Shown here piece after piece: positions 35,867 through 43,994 of a DNA stretch of 64,000 bases. Numbering within the stretch: position 1 is the first letter of the stretch; each line of letters begins with the position of its first letter. Origin of the DNA: Paenibacillus sp. yr247 (lineage in GTDB: Bacteria; Bacillota; Bacilli; Paenibacillales; NBRC-103111). Both the position numbers and the translations under genes were made by a program. The stretch lies in assembly GCF_900103825.1 (NCBI RefSeq), contig NZ_FNIF01000002.1:837099-901098 (forward strand), given 5' to 3'. The notes below the pieces were generated by a model. That model worked only from the letters and a program-made list of their open reading frames with translations. It was not told where the DNA came from and made no database searches.

Positions 35867-37909
35867 TTAGGCGATATTTAATCCGTGAATGACCATGTCG
35901 ATGATTTTAATTCCGATAAATGGTACGACCACACCGCCGATTCCGTATACCAGAATATTGCGCGACAACAATTTATCAGCCGACATCGCCCGATACTTAA
36001 CACCCTTCATCGCAATTGGTATCAGCAGGGGTATGATGATGGCATTGAAAATCAGCGCTGATAAAATGGCCGATGCCGGCGAAGCCAGATTCATAATATT
36101 CAAAGCCTGCAGCTGCGGCATAGCCAGAATAAACATCGCTGGAATGATCGCAAAATATTTGGCAATGTCGTTCGCGATGGAAAACGTCGTTAACGCTCCA
36201 CGGGTGATCAGCAGTTGTTTACCAATGGAGATTACTGAAAGCAGCTTGGTCGGATCTGAATCCAGATCGATCATGTTGGCCGCTTCTTTCGCGGCCATGG
36301 TTCCTGAATTCATCGCCATACCAACATCGGCCTGAGCAAGCGCTGGAGCATCATTCGTTCCGTCGCCCGTCATGGCTACGAGTTTACCTTCTTGCTGCTC
36401 TTTCTTAATTGCTGCGATTTTATCTTCCGGCTTCGCTTCAGCAATAAATTCGTCGACACCGGCCTCAAGAGCAATCGTCGCAGCTGTAAGTGGATTATCC
36501 CCTGTACACATAACCGTCTTGATTCCCATTGAGCGCAACTCAGCAAATCGTTCCTTCAAGCCCGGTTTTACCGTATCCTTGAGATAAATAACGCCATAAA
36601 TCCGCTCGTTAACCGCTACAGCCAGCGGAGTGCCTCCGGCTTTGGCGATTCGGTTCGTTATCGTCTCTAAATCATTAGGAATTTTGCCGCCCAGAGCAGC
36701 TACATATTTTTTAATCGCATCTACAGCACCTTTACGGACTTGTGTGCCACCTGATAAATTAAGTCCCGACATGCGCGTTTCAGCCGAAAACTCAACCACT
36801 TCCGCGCCTTCATAAGCATTAGCTTGCCATGACTCGCCAAGTTTATTGGCAAGCTCCACAATGGAGCGTCCTTCAGGTGTTTCATCTTTCACGGATGCTT
36901 GCAGAGCTGTAAAAATCATCTCTTTGGCAGATGTGCCGTTTACAGGAACGAACTCTGAAGCCATCCGATTCCCGAATGTGATCGTCCCTGTTTTATCTAG
37001 AATCATCGTATCGATGTCGCCCGCAGCCTCAACAGCCTTACCTGACATGGCAAGCACGTTAAACTGGGTCACACGGTCCATACCGGCAATACCGATAGCT
37101 GACAAGAGACCGCCGATTGTCGTCGGAATGAGACAGACCAGCAGCGCAATCAGTGTAGAAATCTCCAATTTCACGTCCAAATACTGTGCCATTGGCACCA
37201 TCGTCATAATGACGATTAAGAAGATAAGTGTTAATACGGCAAGCAGCGTTGTTAATGCAATTTCATTCGGCGTTTTCTGCCGTTTGGCGCCTTCCACGAG
37301 TGCAATCATGCGATCCAAGAACGATTCGCCGGGGTCAGTCGTCACTTTGACAACGATATAGTCAGAAGCTACCCGTGTACCTCCTGTAACCGAGGAGAAG
37401 TCGCCTCCTGCTTCCTTAATAACCGGGGCGGATTCGCCTGTAATGGCTGATTCATCAATAGAGGCTAAACCTTCAATAATTTCACCGTCTGATGGGATGA
37501 TCTCTCCGATTTCAATGCGGACCACATCTCCCTTACGGAGAGAAGTAGAAGATACTTCCTTATAAGAACCATCCTTTTGAACCAAGCGAGCCTTCGTATC
37601 GGATTTTGTCTTCCGCAATGAGTCCGCCTGTGCCTTACCTCGCCCTTCGGCCAAAGCTTCTGCGAAGTTAGCGAATAGCAAGGTGAAGAGCAATATCAAG
37701 AACACTGCTATATTATAACCTCGGCCTACATTCGTGGAGCCAAATAGATCTGGTGCGAGTGATAACAGCAACGTAATCACCGTACCTACCTCGACTACAA
37801 ACATAACCGGGTTCTTAATCATCACCCAAGGATTTAATTTTTTAAATGAATCAACGATAGCTTGATTCACAATTTCTTTTGTCAATGTTTTTTTACGCTC
37901 CATAGCCAT
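35867..37909 (-). CDS. kdpB: KdpB, potassium-transporting P-type ATPase catalytic subunit
   Basis: 680 residues, type IA P-ATPase. Phosphorylation motif [11 protein letters not shown] near 302, actuator-loop TGES in [12 protein letters not shown] near 158 (the Ser of this motif is the inhibitory phosphorylation site in E. coli), [17 protein letters not shown] near 515, and the membrane D..K pair in [12 protein letters not shown] near 580. All key residues are present. It works with KdpA and KdpC in high-affinity K+ import. The ATG follows GGGAGG at 6 bp, 21 bp after kdpA. A divergent paralogue is encoded at 43995-46031. Confidence 0.97.
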   Translation of the reverse strand: MAMERKKTLTKEIVNQAIVDSFKKLNPWVMIKNPVMFVVEVGTVITLLLSLAPDLFGSTNVGRGYNIAVFLILLFTLLFANFAEALAEGRGKAQADSLRKTKSDTKARLVQKDGSYKEVSSTSLRKGDVVRIEIGEIIPSDGEIIEGLASIDESAITGESAPVIKEAGGDFSSVTGGTRVASDYIVVKVTTDPGESFLDRMIALVEGAKRQKTPNEIALTTLLAVLTLIFLIVIMTMVPMAQYLDVKLEISTLIALLVCLIPTTIGGLLSAIGIAGMDRVTQFNVLAMSGKAVEAAGDIDTMILDKTGTITFGNRMASEFVPVNGTSAKEMIFTALQASVKDETPEGRSIVELANKLGESWQANAYEGAEVVEFSAETRMSGLNLSGGTQVRKGAVDAIKKYVAALGGKIPNDLETITNRIAKAGGTPLAVAVNERIYGVIYLKDTVKPGLKERFAELRSMGIKTVMCTGDNPLTAATIALEAGVDEFIAEAKPEDKIAAIKKEQQEGKLVAMTGDGTNDAPALAQADVGMAMNSGTMAAKEAANMIDLDSDPTKLLSVISIGKQLLITRGALTTFSIANDIAKYFAIIPAMFILAMPQLQALNIMNLASPASAILSALIFNAIIIPLLIPIAMKGVKYRAMSADKLLSRNILVYGIGGVVVPFIGIKIIDMVIHGLNIA

Positions 37910-37930
37910 GCAAATCCTCCCTCTCTATCT

Positions 37931-39607
37931 TTATTGCGCCGCCAAATGTTCAGCAATCGGCCCCAATGCCAGCGCCGGGAAGAACGTTAGAGCACCGATA
38001 ACTAGAATAATCATGATTAAAATTCCCGTAAATAAAGGAGTGTTCGTCCGAAGTGTACCTGTGGTTACAGGAACTACGCGCTTCGTAGCAAGCGAACCGG
38101 CAATGGCCAGCATCGCGATAATTGAAATGTAACGCCCAACCAGCATCACCAACCCAATACCCAGGTTATAGAAGTTCGTATTGGCGGTCAAACCACCAAA
38201 TGCAGAGCCGTTGTTGGATGCACCCGAGGTGAAGGCATACAGTACTTCCGAAAGTCCGTGCAGTCCTTGATTTGCTATCGAAGTGACGGATTCGGGACGT
38301 AACAGCGCCCAAGCTGTCGGTGCCAAAATGATGAGCGGATGAATCAGAATGGCGATGGCAGCCAATTTCACTTCTTTGCCTTCAATCTTTTTACCCAAAA
38401 ACTCTGGCGTACGACCCACCATAAGTCCACAAATGAATACCGACAATATGAGGTAGAGCAACCCGTTTAACAAGCCAACCCCTTTGCCGCCGAATACATT
38501 GTTCAGCATCATTTCTGCAAAAGGTACGATGCTGCCGAGCGGTGTAAGAGATTCATGCATATTGTTAACGGTACCTGTTGTGGCTGCCGTGGTTGCTGCT
38601 GTAAATAACGCGGATTCGGCCAGCCCGAACCGGACTTCCTTGCCTTCCATGTTACCGTGCACACCCAACGCATCTACTGCAGGTACACCTTTATACTCTG
38701 CATAGAAGACAGTCGCAATCATCACTATGAAGATAATCCCCATAGCGGCAAATAGGGTCCAACCCTGCTTTTTATTCTTAATCATCAAACCGAATGCATA
38801 CACCAGAGATGTAGGCAGCAGCATCATACAAATAATATGGATGAAGTTGGCCAGAGGTGTTGGATTTTCAAAAGGATGCGCGGCGTTCGTACCGAACCAC
38901 CCGCCACCGTTCGTACCTATATGCTTTATCGATTCCAGCGAAGCAACTAAACCGCGGGTAATCGTCTGCTTGGCACCCTCCAGCGTTGTTGCATCCACAG
39001 CTCCCTGCAATGTTTGCGGAATACCTTGAAAGACTAAAACTAAGGCAACGATGAAGCTGAGCGGTAGAAATACACGCGTAATCGCTCTAGTCATATCCAC
39101 GTAAAAGTTTCCGAGATTATCTTGACGTCCGACTAACCCACGGATAAAGGCTACTGCTACAGCAAATCCGGTTGCTGCCGATGTAAACATCGGGAATGTG
39201 ATGGCCACCAACTGTGAAAAATAAGACAGTGTATTTTCACCACTGTAGGCTTGCCAGTTTGTATTAGTAATAAAGGAAATCGCCGTATTAAACGCTAAAG
39301 CCGGTGGCATATTACCGATGTTATCAGGATTAAGCGGCAGAAAACTTTGAAGCCGGAATACCAGATAAATCAGGATCATCATTACAAAGTTTACTAAAAG
39401 CACAGCTCCTAAATACTTTTTCCATCCCATCGCTTCATCTTCTTTAACACCCATAATGCGATAGGTTACACGCTCAAATGGCGCAAAAATACGATCAAGG
39501 CCACTCTTTTCATACCCAAACACTTTCACCAGGTAACTACCCACAGGCTTCACCAAAAGCATGATAATACCCAGTGTGATGACTACCTGCAACAATCCCA
39601 TACCCAT
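37931..39607 (-). CDS. kdpA: KdpA, potassium-binding and translocating subunit
   Basis: 558 residues, ten membrane helices, related to K+ channels. The selectivity-filter-like loops are visible: NTAISFITNTNWQAYSGENT near 110, GTNGGGWFGTNAAHPFENPT near 228, TAATTGTVNNMHESLTPLG near 345 and SGASNNGSAFGGL near 460. It forms the K+ entry path of KdpFABC. GGGGGAGA lies before the ATG. It follows kdpF by 41 bp and precedes kdpB by 21 bp. Confidence 0.97.
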   Translation of the reverse strand: MGMGLLQVVITLGIIMLLVKPVGSYLVKVFGYEKSGLDRIFAPFERVTYRIMGVKEDEAMGWKKYLGAVLLVNFVMMILIYLVFRLQSFLPLNPDNIGNMPPALAFNTAISFITNTNWQAYSGENTLSYFSQLVAITFPMFTSAATGFAVAVAFIRGLVGRQDNLGNFYVDMTRAITRVFLPLSFIVALVLVFQGIPQTLQGAVDATTLEGAKQTITRGLVASLESIKHIGTNGGGWFGTNAAHPFENPTPLANFIHIICMMLLPTSLVYAFGLMIKNKKQGWTLFAAMGIIFIVMIATVFYAEYKGVPAVDALGVHGNMEGKEVRFGLAESALFTAATTAATTGTVNNMHESLTPLGSIVPFAEMMLNNVFGGKGVGLLNGLLYLILSVFICGLMVGRTPEFLGKKIEGKEVKLAAIAILIHPLIILAPTAWALLRPESVTSIANQGLHGLSEVLYAFTSGASNNGSAFGGLTANTNFYNLGIGLVMLVGRYISIIAMLAIAGSLATKRVVPVTTGTLRTNTPLFTGILIMIILVIGALTFFPALALGPIAEHLAAQ

Positions 39608-39648
39608 AGTAGGTTCTCCCCCTGCTTACATAAGTTCTTATTCTAAAA

Positions 39649-39726
39649 TTAGAATTTCTCTGGCTTCACTAAAACAAACCCGAGATACACCATGATGGCA
39701 AATGAAATTATGCCAATAACAATCAT
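39649..39726 (-). CDS. kdpF: KdpF, small membrane subunit of the Kdp ATPase
   Basis: 25 residues, MIVIGIISFAIMVYLGF... ending LVKPEKF. The single membrane helix and C-terminal KPEKF are the KdpF signature. KdpF is a lipid-like stabiliser of the complex. AGGAGG lies 7 bp before the ATG. It is directly upstream of kdpA, as in E. coli. Confidence 0.92.
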   Translation of the reverse strand: MIVIGIISFAIMVYLGFVLVKPEKF

Positions 39727-39777
39727 ATAGTTGCCTCCTATAAGTTTTATTAAAAAACTCGCATCGAAAGCATGAGC

Positions 39778-39864
39778 TTACGCTTTTTCACAATATTTTA
39801 GAAATCCCCAAAACCCTACAAATGTTACTGCCATTAATAAAATCATCGTTACATCATTGTACAT
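39778..39864 (-). CDS. Second small membrane protein upstream of kdpF
   Basis: 28 residues (MYNDVTMILLMAVTFVGF then WGFLKYCEKA). One membrane helix, with an acidic N-terminus outside and a WG-x-L-xx-C-x-K/R end. Many kdp operons, notably actinobacterial ones, have a comparable tiny gene before kdpF that is seldom annotated. GGAGG lies 6 bp before the ATG. Position and strand place it in the kdp operon. A role in complex assembly is only inference. Confidence 0.75.
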   Translation of the reverse strand: MYNDVTMILLMAVTFVGFWGFLKYCEKA

Positions 39865-39882
39865 AACACACCTCCTTCAAAA

Positions 39883-40308
39883 TCAGACAGAACCTATGTG
39901 ATTATTTGTTTTTAGGGATGATATTAGAAACTTAACATCACCATTTTTAGAATAAATGACATAGTCCGCGCCAAGCCCTTTGTAAATCAATCTGGGATTT
40001 ACGCTTTGTGTAATCACATAAATGGGCCTGGAAGTCCAGCTGCGGCATATCTGGATATACCGACAGCATAAGGGCAAGCTCTCTTCGAACAGAATTACGT
40101 TTCCGATCGGATAGTCGGGAATGATCGATGTTCCAGGTTCCGACGTATCCACTTGGATAATTTGTTTCACTCCCTGCCCCTCAAGCTTGAGTCTTTCCAT
40201 CTTGTTGTTGGTTAATGCAATAAAAGGTAGACCAACCAACTTTACTTGTTTCATAAAGTCCTCGCCTGCCTTGGTCGGCGCAGCTATCAGCAAAAAATCA
40301 CTTTGCAT
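39883..40308 (-). CDS. Hypothetical protein, first gene of the kdp transcript
   Basis: About 141 residues, soluble. The N-terminus (SDFLLIAAPTKAGEDF) and the alternating beta/alpha pattern up to GLGADYVIYSKNGDVKFLIS look like a small receiver- or Rossmann-like fold, but no nucleotide-binding glycine motif or phospho-Asp set is evident. The ATG at 40308 has AAAGGGGGCGG at about 8 bp. It lies between the KdpE-like promoter and kdpF, so it is induced with the pump. A regulator or assembly factor of Kdp is possible. No family recognised. Confidence 0.72.
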   Translation of the reverse strand: MQSDFLLIAAPTKAGEDFMKQVKLVGLPFIALTNNKMERLKLEGQGVKQIIQVDTSEPGTSIIPDYPIGNVILFEESLPLCCRYIQICRSWTSRPIYVITQSVNPRLIYKGLGADYVIYSKNGDVKFLISSLKTNNHIGSV

Positions 40309-40335
40309 GACGATCACCGCCCCCTTTCCTGAACC

Positions 40336-40407
40336 ATTGTAACGCCGAACCGTATAAAAAGGGGGTAAAGAATCTCTGGCAACCGTATAAAAAAAGCATA
40401 AAAATGC
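40336..40407 (-). promoter_or_regulatory. KdpE-like promoter element, copy A (kdp operon)
   Basis: 72-bp element read on the minus strand: GCATTTTTAT, TTTATACGG, ATTCTTTACCCCC, TTTTTATACGG, GTTACAAT. The E. coli KdpE target is a T-rich TTTATAC...TTTACACCCC stretch, which this resembles. Copies B (47012-47083) and C (51904-51975) have the same spacing, with nine mismatches to C by eye. TACAAT at the end may be the -10. Confidence 0.75.
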
Positions 40408-40525
40408 TTATTCTCTAAAGAGAACAGACAAGCTGTCTGAAGTAGAATCAATTGGTTTTTGCTGATATTATGACGATTTCCGGCTCTTTTCCTTCGTTTT
40501 TCTGCCAAAATCGGCATAACCTCAT

Positions 40526-40555
40526 TTTACAAAGGTGATTTGTCAGGAGTAAGAT
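40526..40555 (+). promoter_or_regulatory. Promoter of the c-di-AMP riboswitch RNA (plus strand)
   Basis: TTTACA (40526-40531), 18-bp spacer, TAAGAT (40550-40555), about 15 bp before the aptamer. It diverges from the kdp promoter. Confidence 0.55.
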
Positions 40556-40569
40556 ACGTCTCATAATTA

Positions 40570-40724
40570 AACGCTGAATTCTGAATGATCAGAAACGGGG
40601 GAACCAATAACAGGTTCATCTATGAAAAGGATGAGTTTGTGGGGTGAATCCTTATGCTTGCTTCGCAAGCGCATAGGTAGGGCCACTCTTACGCCCGAAT
40701 CCGACAGCTAACCTCGTAAGCGTA
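40570..40724 (+). ncRNA. c-di-AMP riboswitch (ydaO/yuaA class), copy 1
   Basis: Conserved blocks in order: ACGCTGAAT, ACGGGGGAACCAATAACAGG, GGGGTGAATCC, TAGGTAGGGCCACTCTTACG, CCCGAATCCGACAGCTAACC and CTCGTAAGCGT. The closing ACGCT/AGCGT helix pairs 40571-40575 with 40719-40723. This class turns genes off when c-di-AMP is high. A terminator follows at 40775-40815, then an alpha/beta hydrolase gene. Confidence 0.95.
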
Positions 40725-40774
40725 CAAGAGGCGACAGCTATTGTGCATCACGGATAGTTCTTTACTATGCGTGC

Positions 40775-40815
40775 AAGAAGCCCACGTAAAGATCCTTCTA
40801 ACTTGGGTTCTTTTT
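40775..40815 (+). terminator. Riboswitch-linked terminator
   Basis: AAGAA-CCCA (one G bulged) pairs with TGGGTTCTT across a 20-base loop, then TTTTT. It is the expression platform of the c-di-AMP riboswitch. Confidence 0.75.
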
Positions 40816-40859
40816 GCTGCCTTCTCTTGAAAACAAACTTCAGGAGGAATATATATACG

Positions 40860-41645
40860 ATGTTTTTACATCATTTTGAAACAGGTTCTCAGAACCCGAC
40901 AACCCTCATTTTCCTGCATGGCGGCGGCTTAGGAGGCTGGATGTGGCGACCTCACGCCGATCATTTATCTAAATTCCACTGCATCATACCTGACCTCCCT
41001 GAGCATAGGGGAAGCGTACATAAAGGTATTTTTTCTATTCCTAATGCTGCTGAACATATAGCTGAAATCATTAAAAAAAAGGCTCACGGAAACCGTGCGC
41101 ATGTGATTGGACTAGATCTAGGCGGGCAAGTGGCACTTCAATTGAGCGCTATAGCTCCTAAGCTGGTAGAGAGTGTTCTGGTCAGCGGTGTTTGTACCAA
41201 ACCTTCCCTCACACTAAAATGGATGTCCTACATGCATAAATTTGTTTTGCCGATTAAACATCATGACTGGCTCATTCGCGCCAAAATGAATCATTGGGGC
41301 ATCCCAATGAAGCATTTTGACGATGTTCAAAAGGATATCGTCATGCAAGATTGGAGTTCGTCTATAAGAATTGCCAGAGAAAATCTGGGGTTTCAGATAC
41401 CCGAAATGGCTTCTCATCAGAAGCTTCCACCTCTCCTTGCGCTTGCAGGAGAGAAAGAAGGAGCATCTATTCAACAATCGTTACTTGAATTGTGTGCTTC
41501 TTACCCCAGTTCCAAGAGTTATTTTGTGAGAAGAGCCAAGCATAACTGGCCTCTTGAAAAACCAGCTCTATTCTGTAAAACCATATCGTCATGGATCGCA
41601 GGACATCCACTGCCTGAGATTCTCGTATCCGCCAATCCTAATTAA
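40860..41645 (+). CDS. Alpha/beta hydrolase with Asp at the nucleophile position
   Basis: 261 residues, soluble alpha/beta hydrolase fold. Oxyanion motif FLHGGGLGGWMW near 20, acid region unclear, and a candidate catalytic His in KHNWPLEKP near 235. The nucleophile elbow reads VIGLDLGGQVAL near 85: Asp replaces the usual Ser (GxDxG), as in epoxide hydrolases and haloalkane dehalogenases. The ATG at 40860 follows AGGAGG by 12 bp. It is the only gene behind the first c-di-AMP riboswitch, so it is tied to K+/osmotic signalling. Substrate unknown. Confidence 0.85.
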   Translation: MFLHHFETGSQNPTTLIFLHGGGLGGWMWRPHADHLSKFHCIIPDLPEHRGSVHKGIFSIPNAAEHIAEIIKKKAHGNRAHVIGLDLGGQVALQLSAIAPKLVESVLVSGVCTKPSLTLKWMSYMHKFVLPIKHHDWLIRAKMNHWGIPMKHFDDVQKDIVMQDWSSSIRIARENLGFQIPEMASHQKLPPLLALAGEKEGASIQQSLLELCASYPSSKSYFVRRAKHNWPLEKPALFCKTISSWIAGHPLPEILVSANPN

Positions 41646-41646
41646 G

Positions 41647-41694
41647 AAAAGAGCAACTCTCCACTCGTATCAAGTGGGAGATGCTCTTTTTTAT
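41647..41694. terminator. Bidirectional intrinsic terminator
   Basis: AAAAGAGCA..CTCTCCACT / AGTGGGAGA.TGCTCTTTTTT, shared by the hydrolase and the convergent GGDEF-EAL gene. Confidence 0.9.
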
Positions 41695-41700
41695 TTGACA

Positions 41701-43977
41701 TCAGGCGCCGCGGGTACCAGCTAGTCGCTCTGTCAAGTCTTCAGCGAGAAGCGGTTTACTGAAGAAATACCCTTGCATTTCATTGCAACCTTTGTTTTTT
41801 AGGAACTCAAATTGCACCTCCGTCTCGACACCTTCAGCAATAACCTCGAGGCTTAGACTCTGAGCCATAGCTATGATCGAAGCAGCAATCGTAGATTCCC
41901 CTTGTACAGACGTAATATCATTGACGAAAGATCTGTCGATTTTTAGCCGGTCAATCGGAAAGTTACGGAGGTAGCTTAGCGAAGAATAGCCTGTACCGAA
42001 ATCATCGATGGATACTTGGATACCAAGCCTTTTCAATTCTTCGAGTGTAACAATGACTTGTTCCGCATTTTGCATAGCAACGCTCTCTGTGATTTCAAGC
42101 TCCAAATAAGCTGGATGGAGGCCTGTTTCCTTCAAGATATCAGCAACAATCTGCACAATATTCGTTTGTTTGAATTGATAGGCGGACAGATTGACAGCTA
42201 CCCGCATAGGAGGAAAACCCGCGTCTTGCCAGGCTTTATTTTGTCGGCAGGCCGTACGCAGTACCCATTCTCCAAGGGGGATGATAATGCCTGTTTCCTC
42301 TGCGAGCGGAATGAAGTCTGCCGGTGATACCAGACCCCGCTTGGGATGCATCCACCTGACAAGCGCCTCCACACCTGTAATCTGATCTGTTTCGAACTGC
42401 AGCTGGGGCTGATACATCAAGAGCAGCTCACCACGCTCCAATGCTTTACGCAGCTCCTGCTCAATGGTAAGTCGCTCAGAAGCCTGGATACTCATAATTG
42501 GTGTAAAGAACTCGAATTGATTGCGATGGCTTTCCTTAGCCCGATACATGGCCGCATCGGCATTCATCATTAACGTCTGGGCGTCGGGCCCATCATTAGG
42601 AAAAATACTAATTCCAATACTCGTTGTAACCGAACATTCATGACCTTCGATAAGAATGGGACGATTAATGGCCTCAATTATTTCCTTCACGATGAAAAGA
42701 ATAAAGCTCTCCTGTTTGAGGACAGGCAATAATATCGTAAACTCGTCCCCACCCATGCGTGCTATCGTGCCATGTTGACCAACACAGTTCAAGAGACGTT
42801 TCGCAATCGTTTGCAGCAGCGTGTCGCCAAAGGCATGACCCAAGGAGTCATTGATATATTTGAATCGATTCAGATCCAAAAACAAAACGGCAAGCTTATG
42901 ACTACCTCGTTCTGCCTGCCCCAAGCCTTTGGTCAGATGATCAATAAACATTCGGCGATTCGGAAGATCAGTCAGCGCGTCATGATAGGCCATATGGTTG
43001 ATCGTTTCCTCAGCTTGCTTATGTTCTGTAATATCTTTGCCAATAGCAAATACACCGACCACTTGGCTGTCGACGATGATCGGAACGAACCGAATTTGCA
43101 AATCAACCGGATATCCGCGTTTATGAGTGATGGAAATCTCAAAGCCGGAGGATATCCCTTTTTTAGCAAGCAAAAACGGTTTCAAATAGGTTGATCTTGG
43201 GATAACGCTCATTAGATGTGTACATGAAGTGCCAACTAATTGATTAGCCGAATAACCCGTTATTTTTTCCGTTGCCGGATTTATCGCTGTAACAAGACCA
43301 TCCAACTCAAAAGAACAGACAAGATCGGGATTATGATCCACTAAAGATTTATAGCGGAATCTGCTTTCCTCCAGCATTCTCTCCGAATCTTTGCGATCTG
43401 TAATATCTCGAATAATACCTCGGAAACCTATGGGCGCTAACTCCTCCGCATCTAGAATAAGGACAATGGAACCTTCCACGCGCTTGCGTGTACCATCCTC
43501 ACGAATGATCTCCCATTCGACGCAATTGACGGCTGTTCCTGTATGAGCAACCCATTGATACGCTTGTTTCAGTTTTTTCGCGTCTTCCGCACTCATGAAA
43601 TCGGCGATTTGACAGCCTTGTAGTTCTTTTTCCACCTTTCCCAGAAGTTCTACGAGAGAATGATTGAAGAACAAGAAGTTGCCTGTCATATCTATTTCAT
43701 AATAGCCGTCTTGAATGCTTTCCAAGGTTGAGCGAATCTTCTGTTCCTCTCGTATCAACTGTGATGTCTCCATTTGGTTAACCTTCTCTATATTGCGCTG
43801 AATCATGTTATACAACAGGTAGGCTGTCACAATCATCATCATGATGAATAATAGATACGAAACCCCAATCTTGAGAGCAATTTGCAGCATACAAGCGAGC
43901 AGTACATACATAGATACAATGCGAAATGAAGTCTTTCTCCCTTCCGCTTTTTTTCTGATGTCTAGTAGCTTATCCAT
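41701..43977 (-). CDS. Membrane-bound PAS-PAS-GGDEF-EAL protein (c-di-GMP turnover)
   Basis: 758 residues. Two membrane helices (about 20-58), PAS domains around 88-200 and 205-320 (PAC ends GIIRDITDRKD and FAIGKDITEHKQ), a GGDEF domain with intact RMGGDEFTILL near 410, and an EAL domain with EALVRW near 527, ITESVAM, DDFGTGYSSL and AEGVETEVQ. Both synthase and phosphodiesterase motifs are complete, so it could make or break c-di-GMP, with PAS input deciding. It is 17 bp after the orphan kdpB and is the third gene of an operon controlled by a c-di-AMP riboswitch. That links two cyclic dinucleotide messengers. Confidence 0.92.
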   Translation of the reverse strand: MDKLLDIRKKAEGRKTSFRIVSMYVLLACMLQIALKIGVSYLLFIMMMIVTAYLLYNMIQRNIEKVNQMETSQLIREEQKIRSTLESIQDGYYEIDMTGNFLFFNHSLVELLGKVEKELQGCQIADFMSAEDAKKLKQAYQWVAHTGTAVNCVEWEIIREDGTRKRVEGSIVLILDAEELAPIGFRGIIRDITDRKDSERMLEESRFRYKSLVDHNPDLVCSFELDGLVTAINPATEKITGYSANQLVGTSCTHLMSVIPRSTYLKPFLLAKKGISSGFEISITHKRGYPVDLQIRFVPIIVDSQVVGVFAIGKDITEHKQAEETINHMAYHDALTDLPNRRMFIDHLTKGLGQAERGSHKLAVLFLDLNRFKYINDSLGHAFGDTLLQTIAKRLLNCVGQHGTIARMGGDEFTILLPVLKQESFILFIVKEIIEAINRPILIEGHECSVTTSIGISIFPNDGPDAQTLMMNADAAMYRAKESHRNQFEFFTPIMSIQASERLTIEQELRKALERGELLLMYQPQLQFETDQITGVEALVRWMHPKRGLVSPADFIPLAEETGIIIPLGEWVLRTACRQNKAWQDAGFPPMRVAVNLSAYQFKQTNIVQIVADILKETGLHPAYLELEITESVAMQNAEQVIVTLEELKRLGIQVSIDDFGTGYSSLSYLRNFPIDRLKIDRSFVNDITSVQGESTIAASIIAMAQSLSLEVIAEGVETEVQFEFLKNKGCNEMQGYFFSKPLLAEDLTERLAGTRGA

Positions 43978-43994
43978 ACTTATGTACCCCAGTT

